64,000 bases of DNA. Source: Atkinsonella hypoxylon (taxonomy: Eukaryota; Ascomycota; Sordariomycetes; Hypocreales; Clavicipitaceae). Location of the stretch: contig JFHB01000178.1 in the NCBI GenBank assembly GCA_000729835.1, forward strand, positions 1 to 64,000, read 5' to 3'. Each line of letters opens with the position of its first letter. Positions within the stretch are counted from its first letter, which is position 1. The notes below the pieces were generated by a model. That model saw only the letters and a program-made list of their open reading frames with translations. It made no database searches and was not told where the DNA came from. The position numbers were made by a program, and so were the translations under genes. Of the stretch, positions 11,866 through 25,277 are shown one piece after another.

Positions 11866-13881
11866 ATGTTTTGCTTCCAGAGCTCGGAACCAAGGGGAAG
11901 TGAAAAGTCTGCGGATTCGTCCTCAGATTCGTCAGACAGCTATCAATATCCAGATGCAGCGACAAGCGTGTCATCGCAGTCGACGCTTGGCCGAACGTCA
12001 TCCAAGAGGAACTGGGACGCTTTCCAGGACTCAGACACCGCTTCGGGAAAAGACCTCACACTTAAGCGAACAAAATTGGGTGATGGCGGCTTAGATAATA
12101 TCTCGACAAGCAAGGATTCGATCGCATCACCGCAGCATGAACTCTTGGACCGCGTACGCGACATCATCAGACATCAAATCGGGCTCGAGGTACTTCTCAA
12201 GCATGATGAGCTCCGCCTCATTAATCAGGAGTTGGCCAAGTGTCAGATTGCGTTGGAACAGCTGCGGAGGTGTCATCTGATACCTTATCCTTCGCACTGT
12301 CCTACTCCCGATCAGATGCTCGATATCAGTAGCGGCAAGGGTCCTGCCGTCATTGCTCGCTTTGGCGAGCCTGTTCCTCACTGGGCACCCCCGTTTGGCG
12401 TTGCTGACGGACCGTACGCCCGACACTATGCCAAATGGCTTATTCCTGACCCGGCCTTTGATGGCGAACAGGCTGATTGGCAACCCACTTCAGACTTTGG
12501 TCGAGGACGCGTCTCTTCTGTCATGGAAGGTAGAACGACAAGAAACAGTTTTACGGAAACGGGCTCGCTGTCCAGGGGAAGGCCTGTTCGTGGCAATGCT
12601 GGTCAAAAACTGCAAGCTCTGTCGAACGGATACCCGCAGCCCAAGGACAAGGCTGGTCCTTGCATTCTGAAGCGATCAGATGGCCAAACAGTCAAGCTGG
12701 TGTGTCTGGACTGTAATCGTGAAAACTTTTCCAGCACTCAAGGCTTTATCAACCATTGTCGTATCGCCCACAAACGAGATTTCAAGAGCCACGACGAGGC
12801 AGCAGTTCAAAGTGGACAGCCCATTGAGCCTGGCAACAACTGCAGCGGCAACAATCACAACGGTAACCATGGTGGTAGCAAACCAACTGCAAACACAAGT
12901 CTCCAAGCGGTGGCCGGTGGCGACAGCAAGGCAACTACGACCGCCGTGAAGACGCAAGGCAGCGGCATATATGGTTCTGGTTCTGCTCTCGTCCATCCTT
13001 TTGCCCGACAGGATATGTCCGAGCAGGAGGCTTATTTGGCCTTGCGATCCAGAATTGCCGATTCGCTCAAGCTGTATTACCAAGGTAAGCTTCCTGGTGT
13101 CTGCGCAATTTCTTCGACAAGCTCTGGTGTACAAACATGCGGTGCCAAGAAGATGAAGGCTGCCACTGCTAGCAGGTTCGACCCTGCGTTGGAGACTCCT
13201 TACTTGTCCCGCCTCATGCAAAGCCGCAATTTCAATGGCAACCTCCGTGATGTCGTTGCAGATGCCAAGACTAAGATCTCTCTCGACGATATTGCACCTG
13301 GTGAGGAGTCTGACGACACTGGCAATCCTGTGGTCACTTCTGATGGATCGTTTGATGCTTCTGCCCCTGTCCGTACTCATGTTGTCAAGCGTGTTCCAGC
13401 CCTAGGCGGCACAACACCTACCGCGAAGAACTCGCCGAGTCGTCCTGCCGGTAGCAAAAGCCGTGCGCCGCCCATTTCTCTTGTGTCTCCCCCGGACTCC
13501 ACCATGGCTACCATGCCTAAGCTTAGTTCTGCTGGGCTCTTGTCTGACGAAGATGACGATATGGAAGAAGCCAATCTCAGTCCCAACACACTAGCTAGCA
13601 ACATTGCGCCGTCTCTTGTTAGTGACGATGGAGAGTACGACGACGACTCTGATGACGGATCTTCCCTATCCAGTGGCAGTGATGAGCTCGATGCTGAGTC
13701 CGTATCTGACGTTGCTGAAATCACGCTCGACGACGAGCAAGACGCGAGAAATCTTCGTCGCGGCTCCAATGGTGTTTCAGGAACCGTCAGGCTCCGTAAA
13801 GATGATGCCAAGAAACACGACGTCACCTTTCTTGGTCCTATGAAAAACCATTCCAAGAAGGGAAAGTCCCGCAGGAAGTGA
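11866..13881 (+). CDS. AHC1-like C2H2 zinc finger protein (ADA/HAT complex component)
   Basis: The open frame 11668-13881 begins at a GTG; the first in-frame ATG is at 11866 and gives 671 residues. The TTGCTTCCAG just after that ATG also looks like a splice acceptor (AG at 11879-11880), so the true start may lie in an upstream exon. The Ser-rich N-terminus is followed by a helical segment (about 95-150), a conserved block with WAPPFGVADGPYARHYAKWL, and one C2H2 finger around residues 280-303 (CLDCNRENFSSTQGFINHC.. H). That arrangement is typical of fungal AHC1-like proteins, which associate with the Ada2/Gcn5 histone acetyltransferase module. The C-terminal third is acidic and Ser-rich, ending in a basic KKGKSRRK tail that suits nuclear localisation. 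The leader is long and pyrimidine-rich. Confidence 0.7.
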   Translation: MFCFQSSEPRGSEKSADSSSDSSDSYQYPDAATSVSSQSTLGRTSSKRNWDAFQDSDTASGKDLTLKRTKLGDGGLDNISTSKDSIASPQHELLDRVRDIIRHQIGLEVLLKHDELRLINQELAKCQIALEQLRRCHLIPYPSHCPTPDQMLDISSGKGPAVIARFGEPVPHWAPPFGVADGPYARHYAKWLIPDPAFDGEQADWQPTSDFGRGRVSSVMEGRTTRNSFTETGSLSRGRPVRGNAGQKLQALSNGYPQPKDKAGPCILKRSDGQTVKLVCLDCNRENFSSTQGFINHCRIAHKRDFKSHDEAAVQSGQPIEPGNNCSGNNHNGNHGGSKPTANTSLQAVAGGDSKATTTAVKTQGSGIYGSGSALVHPFARQDMSEQEAYLALRSRIADSLKLYYQGKLPGVCAISSTSSGVQTCGAKKMKAATASRFDPALETPYLSRLMQSRNFNGNLRDVVADAKTKISLDDIAPGEESDDTGNPVVTSDGSFDASAPVRTHVVKRVPALGGTTPTAKNSPSRPAGSKSRAPPISLVSPPDSTMATMPKLSSAGLLSDEDDDMEEANLSPNTLASNIAPSLVSDDGEYDDDSDDGSSLSSGSDELDAESVSDVAEITLDDEQDARNLRRGSNGVSGTVRLRKDDAKKHDVTFLGPMKNHSKKGKSRRK

Positions 13882-15513
13882 AGAGAGCCAATGCAACTAG
13901 TGCAATGCACTCGGCCCTATTTCCTTACATTCCCTCACATCGAAAGACATACTTTTTCGAAGTTGACAAACGAAGGCATTTGATGGATGGGTTGATGGCT
14001 TATCGCATCCCGTGCCGACCTTGTATTGAAACTCTACTCGATTTTAGTGCCTACCTTCTCATTCTTGTTTATAACGAACCTCGGGAGAGTGCTCTAGTGA
14101 CGACACTCGCGTATTCTATCTTTTTTTCTTTCCGCTTGCCGTCATTGGACAAGCATCTCAAGGTCAGATTGGCACCAAAAAAAAAAATTTGGTGGAATTG
14201 TTCGGCGTTAAAACGGCTCAAATAAAGGTGGGGGCGGTTTAGGTTTCTTATCGGCATCATGTTTATACATTTTTGGTTCTTCGTAGAGACTTTGTTACCC
14301 GTGTGTTCAGGCGCAAAAGGGGGGAAAGCGGATTATTTCTCTCTTCCAAGGGCTGGTTGCATGGATTGGACTTTAGCCCTGAGGATGTAGGTGTTGATGG
14401 TTGTATGGTTTATAGACGGAACCCCGGAAGGACGTAAAGGAACGCGGCACAATGCCAGCCTACTTGTAACATATGAGCTTGGTTAGGCAGGGCCGTGAGG
14501 TCTGCTGACAAAAAAACATGGTTGAGCATAGATTGACGTTTATACGTGGTGACGGCAGACTTGAGAGTGGCAAATCTAGCTCGCGATGAAAATTGTGATG
14601 GTGTGTGTGTTCACTTTAGGAAGAATCAAGAGTTGAATTAAATAAATGTTCTTTATGGAAGTCAGACGACTAAAGTGCAGCAGACAAGATATTTTAGATG
14701 CAGATGACGTAGGCACACCCTAACTGATACGACAGTCACAAATGACATGGTGGAGGATCATTACGATTAAAGGATTTACGCTACGCTTTGATACAGAATT
14801 CCTTATCCAAAGCCTGTAGTTCACACTATTGGAAGAGATGGGGGAAAGACGGCCCAATGCCATTGCGGTGCGACGTCTAGACGGGGAACCAGGAGTCGAT
14901 CAGGTGAGACTTCTTTTCCTACGACTTGAGACGAGCCCTGCTTGCTCGAAGCAGGACTAGATGCGGAATTGGGGCTGGCTATATTGGCGGAGAGACCAGG
15001 GCTTGATTCAAAAGGTGGACACTGCTAATAAGCATCATGTCGACTGAACCACTGGGCCTTCTTTGTCGAGGACTTTATGGTGGGAAGCTGCGCTGCAAAG
15101 TCGACTACAAATTGGCCCATGTCTCCGCTGTGTGCTTAACAGCATCACTCGGCGTCTCGACATTCCCGACAAGGCATGAAATGAAATTTTGAGAAAGCAG
15201 ACAAAACTTTAGCCTATAGAAATATCAACATACACATAGCGAGCCTCACTCAGTAAGGCCTCATTGCCCTTGTACCTACAAAAACGCACCAGCGTCATCC
15301 AACAGAATAGGCTGAGATAGCCAACGGGACAAAATATCGTAATCCTCTAAGCGAAAACGGATCAGCACTCTTCTCATCCCCGATCTTTGCTATCTGAAAT
15401 ACTCAAATCCCGCGCGCAGCCACACTCTGCGTTCCTGTACCCTTTACATCCTACCACCATTCTCGACTGAGACTGAGACTGAGACTGAGACTGAGACTGA
15501 GACTGAGTGGTCG
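13882..15513. other. Intergenic region between convergent genes
   Basis: About 1.6 kb without a supportable gene, between the stop of the AHC1-like gene and the stop of the giant DUF3638 gene. It contains a (GAGACT)n tract (15466-15507) almost abutting the latter's stop codon. The rest is ordinary mixed sequence. Confidence 0.45.
15466..15507. repeat. (GAGACT)n hexanucleotide repeat
   Basis: About seven perfect copies of a 6-bp unit end seven bases before the stop codon of the minus-strand DUF3638 gene. The repeat therefore lies in its 3' UTR. Confidence 0.9.
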
Positions 15514-18500
15514 TCACTCTCGAGATGCAGCTAGCTCTGTTTCACCAAGTCCATCCCACTCGCCATCGTCACTATCATCATCATCTTGGGGCCCTTCTGA
15601 GAATACTGCCTTGGGGCTCGTACTGGCTGCAGACCCAGAGCTTGGGGTATGACTCTTGAAGAAGAAATGTTCCTCGTGCAGAGGCTTATGCTGGCACACA
15701 AATCCGATAGGTGTGTACAAAAAGTCCTCCGTTTGGCGCCTATAAGCAACCCATTCCTGGAGAAGCGCAAGAGGCTCCTTCACCCCAAGACCGCTGGATT
15801 CTCCCGACACTTGCTCGCCTTCATGAACGCCCAGCCAAGCAAGAAGGGCTTCATACTCTGCGTATTCAAAATACAGTCGCCCACTCAAGAAACCAATCTC
15901 AATAACAAGCCAAGGGGGCACTGTGCGATTTTTTGGCCAAGCAGGGACGGTCAGGTATGTCAAAGTGTTGAAGATCTGCATGGATTTCGTCACCGGTGTC
16001 GAATAGCTGAATAACCACACTCGAGGCGTTTCTATATTCCGAAGCTCAGGGACTACTAGGTCGGCTTCTTCCGGGATGACAATCAACCCTGTTTCGGTCG
16101 TTGCGCTCCACAATATCCAATGCACCGGGCGCTATTACCGGTTAGGTTAGCATGCAGTATTGTAGTTCAATCCCAGGAGCTACACGTACCAAAACTTCCT
16201 TTCTTACGCTGGAATCATCTGCAGCAATTGTACGGCAGAACTCGCGGGAGACGTACAGTCGGGAGGAAGTCTCCTGGACACCAAATTTGCGGCCGAGCCT
16301 CGTCTTGCCCATGTACTCGAACGCTTGTAAAAACGATGGGCCTTTGTCTGTGCTTGTTAATTCTAGTTGTCCTGTCTTCAAAAACTGCGTGATCGCAGGG
16401 TCAAGTCCAGGAAACTCAAGCGCCAAGTGCTTTGTGTTGCGCTGCTTTTCCCGGACTTGCTCCACCTCAAACACAACTTCTCTTTCCTGTTCAACCTCCA
16501 TTAATGCAGACGAGAAACTCTTTTGTCCATGTCGAGCCATCTGGGCCACGTCTTGAACAAAAGTCTGAAGCAATGGGAAAGCCAGTTGAAGATGTTTGTC
16601 CTGAAGACCCTGTACCTTTGGTCCGTACTGTTGCTGTAGTGTCTGTTGTTCCGACTGTCGTATGACTTCGAGGATTTGTCGCAGCTCCTTCTTGTTAGTA
16701 GAAAAGCCCGGATGCTTCCATAAACTATCGGTTCGACAGCAAAAGTCTAGGCACTGCGAAAAGTGCAGAGACATCAACTGTTCGTTTCCTTTGTAGCTCT
16801 GTTCCAGTAGCCAGCGTACTACGTCGGCCGAAGAAATTGCTGCTGAAGGTGACTGAACCAGAGTGTGTTCTCGACGCACATCGAGAATGCTGCGATAGAC
16901 CTCGGGCGGCGCCAAAAACGCGATGGACTGTGTTGTGCCCAATTGACGCAGTCTCATGGCAGCTATATTCATGTCATTACAATGCCAATTTCTCTGCTAT
17001 TCCAATTTGGAAGCTTACCTTGGACTGTTTGGTCTTTGGTCTGACCCAAGCCCAATGTGACGATTCCCTTTGCTTTGATAGGCAGTTTCAAGTCTGTGCC
17101 GCGGGTGTGACCTTCATCGATGTATACCGCACAATTTTCAAGATTATTTGCAAATGGACTAGCTAGAAGTGGCATTGGCGTCTTCTGAAATCGTGAGCAA
17201 ACCATAACATGGCTCTCTTTGTCCAGGTAAACGGCGCCTTCCAGCTTACCGTCAATGCGCAGCCACGCTGCTGCCACAGCATGGTTTTCCATCTCTAGAA
17301 TATGGGCTCCAGCATCTATCAGCACCCGAAATTGCCTCTCAGAGAGGAACTTCAATGTTTCTATTTCCGTCAACCGAACTCCCTTGTTCTCGGCAAGATA
17401 GCAGCGAGTGTTCCGGCTTTCCAATAAATGACACAACACCTTGGCATTTGTAGATAATAAATTGGACAAATCGTCTTGCTTGATAGTACGTGGGAGCATT
17501 CTCTTGTTGTCGTTCGTGCCGCTAAAGCCCGTTGTGAGGCTTGCATGTCCGACTCTCTTATCGGAGCTCAGGAGAGGGATATCCCACCCTGATGCCTGAA
17601 GCTTGACCGAAAACTGCTTTGCATAACGAGGAAAAACAAATGTGTTGATGTGGTGATTGATCACTATGCGATCGAACTTCAAATGTCCCCAGAGAGCGTC
17701 CACCTGCAACTCATTCTGTGGATCAACTGAGTTCCAGCTTTGAAGGGAAGCTGGCAACCAAGTACCCGAGCAAGTCCAACGATCGTAGTGAGCTGCTGGG
17801 TCCTCGGATCGCATAATCCCTTCTAGATCCTGCCTTATTTGTTCCTTCGTTAATCCGGATTGATAGAAAGCCAGGCAGGTCAGTATAATGGCGGTATCGG
17901 GATGTCCGTACTCGGCTGCTTGTGAGGGAATGCCTTTGGCCTCGAAAGGAACCGCAATCGGCTGTCTCTGTGGATGCAAGCCGTACTGAATGTTCCACTT
18001 TTTCTTCAAACACAGTATAAGGATACGTTCTGAAATCAGTCCACGCAGAAGATATAATGTCTTGGGCCCAAAGACCACATCTTTCAGGGATTTAATTGCG
18101 CTATCCCACATAGCAACAGACACTTGTGAGCCGCTAATAATTTGCCTGATGATTTGTCTAGCATTTTGAGCATCCGAGCCGTGAGTTCGAAGCTGCGGTA
18201 GACGGCCATTGCAAACGTCGTCAATGAGGAGCTCGTTAAGTGCGTCCTCGGGTGCGGTGGATAAAAAGTGGATGATTGGATAACTCTGATGTCTTTGAAC
18301 AACCACAACTTGGCCTTCGAAGCGGCTCTGCAGACATGAAGCATGCTGCTCAACCAATCTCAGAAGCTCCTCTACCACCAGCCAGCGATGAGGATGACCA
18401 TCGACAACTGTTAGGTCTCCACTGGGGTAGATCAATTGTGTTTGGACCGACAGCGTAAGGTCAGACTCGTCCAAGATATCTCGACAAGTCGTGGTTAACC

Positions 18501-21500
18501 AGTTTTGAATCTCAACCATTTGGCTCCCAACGTGTTGCTGGCCATCAGCAAGGCGCTGAAACCCGCTTAACTTGAAGGACAAGATATGAGCTGGAAGACA
18601 AATCATGACCCCGCCATTCGCTTGCATCTCTCTATGAATGTTCCAATATCGTTCGAGTGTGTCTGCGTTAGAAGGTGATCGTCTTGTGAATGGGATATGC
18701 CGGACTTGGCGTCCAATGAGGCCGCCAATGCGGCTTTGAAGCACCTGTGCTGTCTGAAGCAAAAGCGCTTTAGGAACAACAATCCTACAAAGCTGAGCCG
18801 TATCTGCCAGTACCAGCGCCGCCATCGGCATCACGACAGATGTTTTCCCTACAAAAAGTGACTTAAGTTAGATACTAGTGATCCACAAGCACTTCGGCTC
18901 ATGTGAGAGGAGACAGAGATAGCTTACCCATTCCCATGTTCATTTGTAAAACAGAGTTTTTTTGCGATTGTGGCGAGATGATGGCCCGAGCTACCTCTAC
19001 CTGGACCGGTCGGATCAGAATGTTGTTGTCAATCTCCAACAAAAGCCATTCTGGATAGTTCATCGGTGCCCAATTAGAATGACCATCGTGCGCTTTCTCC
19101 TCAAGCAGCCTTTCCTGATCGTGACAACATTGTGCATCGTGCATGCGCAAGAGGTGCTGTAGTTTGGTGACCAAGATGCCACATTCTGCCAACGCCGTTT
19201 TCTGTTCCAGACCGAGCTTCATATAGCTGCGAAGGCGAAGTTGCTGTAGTATGGCAACAATTGAGTCGCATGGCCACAAGTGACCAGCTTTGAGCCAGAA
19301 CGAACACGTATAGAGTCTAGACAGCACGTTTCTGATGCCACTTTTCTTTTCGCTTAGGTCTTTCTCTGTTGTTGCTATTTGAGTATTCAGTTCCTTCTTA
19401 CAAGTACTTAGAATCTCACTTTGGGGTTGCGCTTTCTCAAGGTCCCATGCCAATGCCGCGATTGATTCCTCGAGATCTCCACCGTACTGCCGCTTGATGA
19501 GATTTTCAGAAGCTGTAAAAGGTCGTGCAATATCGAGAAGAACAGAAAGCTCGTTCGGTAAGAATGAAAGTTTGCTGGCAAGATCGTAGTCCTTTGGACG
19601 ACAACTAGGCTCATCATTTGAGGACTCGATCGTCTGAAGATCTGTAGAAACTATCTCTTTCTCCTCACTTGGAAAATTCGTCAAAAAGATGGTACTGAGG
19701 GCTGGAACTTGATATGAAGTCCTGAAGATGCTTGAAGTCCTGGGAGCTGGACTGATCGAATGTTTGGGCTTAGAACTCCATATTGCTTTATCGGCATCCA
19801 ATACATCTTCGCCACATTCGTCACGTAATTTGCGTGCTACGTTCTGGAGAGACAGGGCGAAATGTGACAATCGATGGTTTTGACAAAGCCGTTGCAGTTC
19901 TGGCTCCAGGCTGATCCACGTCTCAGACGGATCCGTGTACTTTAGCCCCAACTCGCTGCATACTACCTCAAATTCGAGGAGAGAGAGAGGAACATCAGGC
20001 CAAGCATCTTTCAGCCATGATGAGATTTTTTCGGCCTCTTGTTCGAGGTCAAAGTCATAGTCGACTTTTTCAGGACGCTTAGAGCGGCGAGATTTGTGGC
20101 GCTGACTATGTGTGGATTGAAAAGCTTCGTAAGTTTTCTGAATTTGCATGACGAGTGCTTTGATTCGAACAGCATTTAGCTTCTGAAACAACTTGAAGTC
20201 GGTGAAACTGTCGACATCCGGTGGCTCAATCTCGCGAAGAGCAGAATTACGTGCCAACGCTACTAGCCAGGCAAGAATTCTCATGTCTATTTCCTCACGA
20301 AAAGCAAGCACAGCAAGATTAACTTGAATATAGCCATGTGTCACGACTTCTGACCTCAGGTTTTGAACTAAAGCACCAAAAATCTGAGGCAGATCGGCAT
20401 TTAGACCGCGCCGGATATCAACCGCATCAAATGTGTTCCTAAAGCCATCGATGAACCCCCATTTTTCGAAGATGGATCCCAAACCTTCGAGTTCAGGTAT
20501 TCCGGGACATTCTTGACGTAACGCTCGGATCACCCGATATACTTGGTCACTTTCCTTCGACTGTGGCCGTGAGCCACGAGGTACGTAAGGAGTACTCTCA
20601 GCGCCTCGAGAGAGTAACTCATAGTCAGACTCACCCTTCGTGCGCTCGTAGATCTGGCGTCGAATGATGCCACGGAGTGCAAGATGATGCAGGCTTGGAT
20701 AGCTTACTGCGCCGTCCACCAATTCATCTGCTGTATCTTCTGGCATATGCAGTGCCTGAGACTGGCGAAGTATATCTCCTGCCAGCACTGCCAGCTGTTC
20801 ATGTTGAATTGTGGTTGTCAAGCCGCTTGCCCAGGTCACATTCTGATAGAGTCTCTTGCTCGTCGGATAGAACTGACGTTTCGGGCTCAGATCAATAATG
20901 AGGGCAAGAATTTTCTTTGGCATTTGGCCAAGCGGCTTCCACGGCTGGCTTTGAGCGGAAGCCAAACACTGATATGCCTCTTCAGTCCCAGTACGTCCAG
21001 TAAGTTCATCAGGTACAGAGAAGGAGGTTGTAGCATGGAGGAGGGCTTTCAAGTAGAACAGTACGGGCTCAGGAGCGCAGTTCAGCCTTCCTAAAACAGG
21101 ATCAACAGTGAAAAGCGCATAAGATCCTTCATTTGCAATTTCGACCGAGACATGTGGTCCCTGTGTCTTACAGGACAGGGGCATTGTTCCGATAGGAACC
21201 AAGACAGCTCTTCTTCTTGGATTTGATGTATTTCGAATAACTAACTTGCTGCGGAGACCATGTAGCGCACCAATATTCTGAAAAGGATCGATCTCGGAAT
21301 GGAGCTGATTGGACTGTAGAAGACCTTTCTTGTTGACCTCGAAGCGCATTTCGAGACGCTTGATCTCTACAGATAAATTTCCAACAGAGTTTCGCGGCTG
21401 GAAAATTGTTATATTATCTGGAAGTTCGAAGTCTTTAAAGATTTGCATGATTCGCTGTCCAATTTCTGACTGTGGTTCAACTAGATAGGAACCGGCCTTT

Positions 21501-24500
21501 AGAGACCGACAATTGCGCGTTGCTATACGATTTCGAACATTAAGAACCCAGTTTGAACTCTTTGAATTCCATATCATTGGCTTGCGACGCATCTCAAGGT
21601 CTCCAGTGTCCAGATTTAACCAATGTACGCAATCATTGATAAGCCCTGAGGGTAGATCAGACATGTGCCTGCCATTGAAAGTTTCTCGCGGAACGTGTTC
21701 TAGGAGATGGCCCATGAACTTAGCACGGATAATGACTCGACCTTGTCGAAATCCGACATGGACCTCGTGACTGTGACGACTGTTGATAATTTGATATTGC
21801 ATTCCAGACATCCCGGAAGATCTGGTAAGCAAATGTTGCTTCTCAAACAGCTCAATAATATTCCTGTCTTCCTGGATTTGCAAAGGTAATCTACCTAAAG
21901 GCTTGCCCTCTATCAGCAGATGGCCCTGAAGGACATGGAAATGAATTGTTTGAGAGGCCACTAGTCTTGTATTGACCGTTCTCGATGCAACCCACGGGCC
22001 GTCTTTGAACAGATTCCACTCCATGAATGAACGCGATTGGAAGCCCCCAGTGTCTGTCCAGGTTTCATTGATAGCGCATTCCAAGCTCGAGGAATAAGCG
22101 ACCGTCCATTTCAGGATTTTGTCGCTCATGGAGTAAACTCTGTTCATGTCCTCAGCTAGTAAGCGCTTTAAATCTGGACGAATTTCATGTAGGTTCGTGG
22201 TCAGATTCTCAGAAAGCGCAATGGACGCCCTGAAATACTGAAGGGCTTCTTCTTCTCCAAAATAAGATTCGTCTTCAAGGGAAGAAAATGCTTCAAAGGT
22301 TTGTCGGCAAAGCAGTGAAGCATGAAACGCATGGGAAGCTGCTTTTCGTGCTGCCTCCCCATCTTCTGTCGATCTAACCTCATCACGAAGTTGGGAGATC
22401 CAGAGACATACGAGGCGACGTATTTTGCAAAGTAAAGCGACAACGTTCGACTTGAAAGCATCCGGGCACAAGTAATACAACCTAAGGGAGAGAATGATCA
22501 GAATACTCATGCAGGCCAAGTCTCTGCGACCAGATTCGAGTGCTTTGAGTCGTAGAGTGATCTGATAATCCAGTCTCTCACAGAACCCGACATCGTTGAA
22601 AACAATATGGATCTTGCGCAAAGTAGTCGCTTGGCAATCTGAGTTTGGCCCAGCCTGTAGCGCCAAGCGCGTGAAGAGGCATTGTGTAATCTCGCTGCTG
22701 GGACTCAAGTTCATAGAACCAAGCTCACACACAAGCTCGATCCATCTTCTATGCACACCAGAGATAGCTCGCTGGTATGCCTCAAACTCATGGACAGACA
22801 TGCTTTGAGGACACGAATCTAGGCGCGCCGCAATTTCGTATGAGCTGGGGTCTGCTTTGCGACTCATATATGCAGAAGTGGTAGCAAAGGGGTCTGGTAT
22901 ATCTTTAAAAAGCCACGGGCCCAAAAGATGATGATACCAAGGAGTGTCGCAACATTCGTCCATCCACACACTATTTTTGGTATCATAATATGTGAAAACG
23001 GGACCAAAGGGAAACAAAATGTCATCCTTGAGCTTTGGTAGTTTTAGCTCACGGTAATGGGTCTGCGAAAAAGACTTGACACGCGATGCAAGGGTGACCG
23101 AACAGGTCTTTCGTCGACACCCAAACTGTTTTAGAGAGTCAAAATCTCGCAACAAGATAGAAGCGTCGCTCTTGATGGCCACCCCCTTCCCAAGCATTCT
23201 TAACCGCCATGTGGTGTCCCGATAGGCAGAAAGATACTCGGGTATTTTGAGCTCGAGTAAAACGGCGGCTTTATGGGATTCCATTACTGGGAGGAATGAC
23301 TCGTGAATCCCAATCTTGAGGCGTTTCCGGCAACGCGCATGCCAACACCTCGTACATCCACGAACGTCAAGTGAACCATCAGGCAATCGAGTACAACGGC
23401 ATATCCCTTTCTGCATTTCCTCAGTTAGCTTATCATAATTTTTCATGAGACGAGCTAGTTCCGCTTTCTTGGATTCCTTGCTTCTTGTAGATGCAGTTTC
23501 GATTTCTTGTCTCAGCGAAATAAGCTTAGCCGGCTGAATTTGACTTATATATTGAAGCGGAAAGGCAGTTTCAGTTTGTGGACTGCCGAAGATTGTTCCA
23601 CTCGATCGATGGTGACTTTTGATCCGACTGGTAATGTGCCGCTGTATGGCGCAGAGTCGTTCCAAATCTTCTCGTCTAGTGAGACAGAGCATGTCTAGTG
23701 CCTCTGGAACGAAGACTGGATGATAATTCGAAAGCAAAGGACAAAGAGAAGTAGCTTGAAGGTCCATAGCAACCCAAAGTTCAAAAAGGTCAAGAAGATA
23801 ACTGCTCATAAGGACAGCGTTGTCGACGTAGGTGGAACCAACCTCATCCATGTATGTCATCAAAGCGCCAGAAATCTTTATGCATTTGTCTTCTTTGGAG
23901 GAGTACGAGCGGTGTAAAGACGAAATTGCCTTACTGGCCCGGATCTGGAGTTTGGAATACTGCATTGCAAAGTCATCGACCTGAGTCACTGTTCCTTCAC
24001 CTAATGAGGGTGCTCCAATTGGGGACGGACTCTGAGGCGCAACAAAGGTCGATTCAAGTATATCCTCAAGCCTTTCGCCACTGTTCGACAATCTGAAGAC
24101 TATGTCATCCTGTGAAGCGCGCGGCGGAAGACGCGGTATGTGTCGGGATTCCTTACGCTTATAGTTATCCCAGATCGCGTTCGTTGCTCGCGTCACTTCC
24201 GCTAAAGTTGACTCAAACAAGCCTCTTGTTCGTAAAAACTCTCTGTCAAGTAGTTCTCGTGGCGAAGTAGAAGCTTTGTCCTTCCAGGACTCCAACTTTG
24301 CTAGGCGACGGCAGAGTTTAGCTTGGAGCATCATGACCTTTTCGGGATGCAAAGCTGTGTGAGAGTCGGCTAAAAACCGAGCAAGCACAATACACACAAG
24401 GAATTTGTAGAGAACATGACTCGATTCGAGACAGCCATCGCAATAAGTTAAAAGCATACGTTGTACCGCGACACGGATTCCTAACCAGTACGGCGACCTT

Positions 24501-25277
24501 CTCCACGGTATCTCAGAGGACCCAAGCACAACATCATCCCGAACTCTTTTCTGAACCGAAAGAACAGGAAACGCCCGTCCAGACGCCTCCAGAAAGGAGA
24601 GCAGCATTTCTGTTATGAGTGCCGGGCTTGGAGTATCACGGGATTCGACGACCGATTTACCACCCTTTGCCGCACGAGTTGCAAATCGGTCGAAGCCAAT
24701 CTCACTTGCTTGCTCCAAGAACTCTGAAAGACTATCTTGGAACAACTTGTCGCTGAAATGTGACAGGGAAATGGCTACAGAGCGGCTCGGAAAGTCCCAC
24801 TGAAGGGCAGAATTAGTTTGGAGCACAGCCGGAGCTGGAGCGGAAGCTTCGAAAGCCTCGAAAACCACTTCCTCAGCCCTGCAGTGATGTTAGGAAATAG
24901 AGCATGCTTGAACGAGGTATATCAACTAACTCTTTCGATTTGTGAATGAGAATGATGGCATTCTGTTGAACAACATGAATAACAAGCCATCCGTTGGTAT
25001 TCTTTTGAACAATTTCCGCGAATGCTTCAAGCAGTGCTTCTCTAGAAATAGGACTTTGTATCACTTTTCGACTGAGAACCAGAGATGCCTCCACAACATT
25101 CCAGATACTTTCTGCCTCCTGAAATTTCATATAGCTACAAGCATCAAGTAGCCGGCGTGTAAGTTCCCAGTTCAGAGGAAGAGATTCGTCATCTGGTTCT
25201 TGTGGCAGCTTCGGTGGCAGAACCAAATGCTCGAAGACTGCGTCAACCAGCAGCTTGGAAGCTGAATTTGTCGCCAT
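15514..25277 (-). CDS. Giant DUF6606/DUF3638/DUF3645 P-loop protein
   Basis: Five exons: 25277-24931, 24878-18928, 18848-17019, 16962-16190 and 16131-15514. All join in phase (E|A, G|K, Q|A, L|R), giving 3,172 residues. The N-terminus (FEHLVLPPKLPQEPDDES..) matches DUF6606. Around residues 2092-2102 is a perfect Walker A (MNMGMGKTS), split by intron 2, in the DUF3638 region. A DExD-like box (ILDESD) falls near 2226. The DUF3645 segment (VPFEAKGIPSQAAEYGHPD) is near 2400. Motifs DEGHTRGTDLKLP (~2678) and QAAMRLRQLG (~2711) follow. Databases often label such proteins ubiquitinyl hydrolase, but I see no protease triad here. The motif order instead resembles an SF2/SecA-type ATPase. All introns are 52-90 nt. 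Cellular role is not known to me. Confidence 0.9.
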
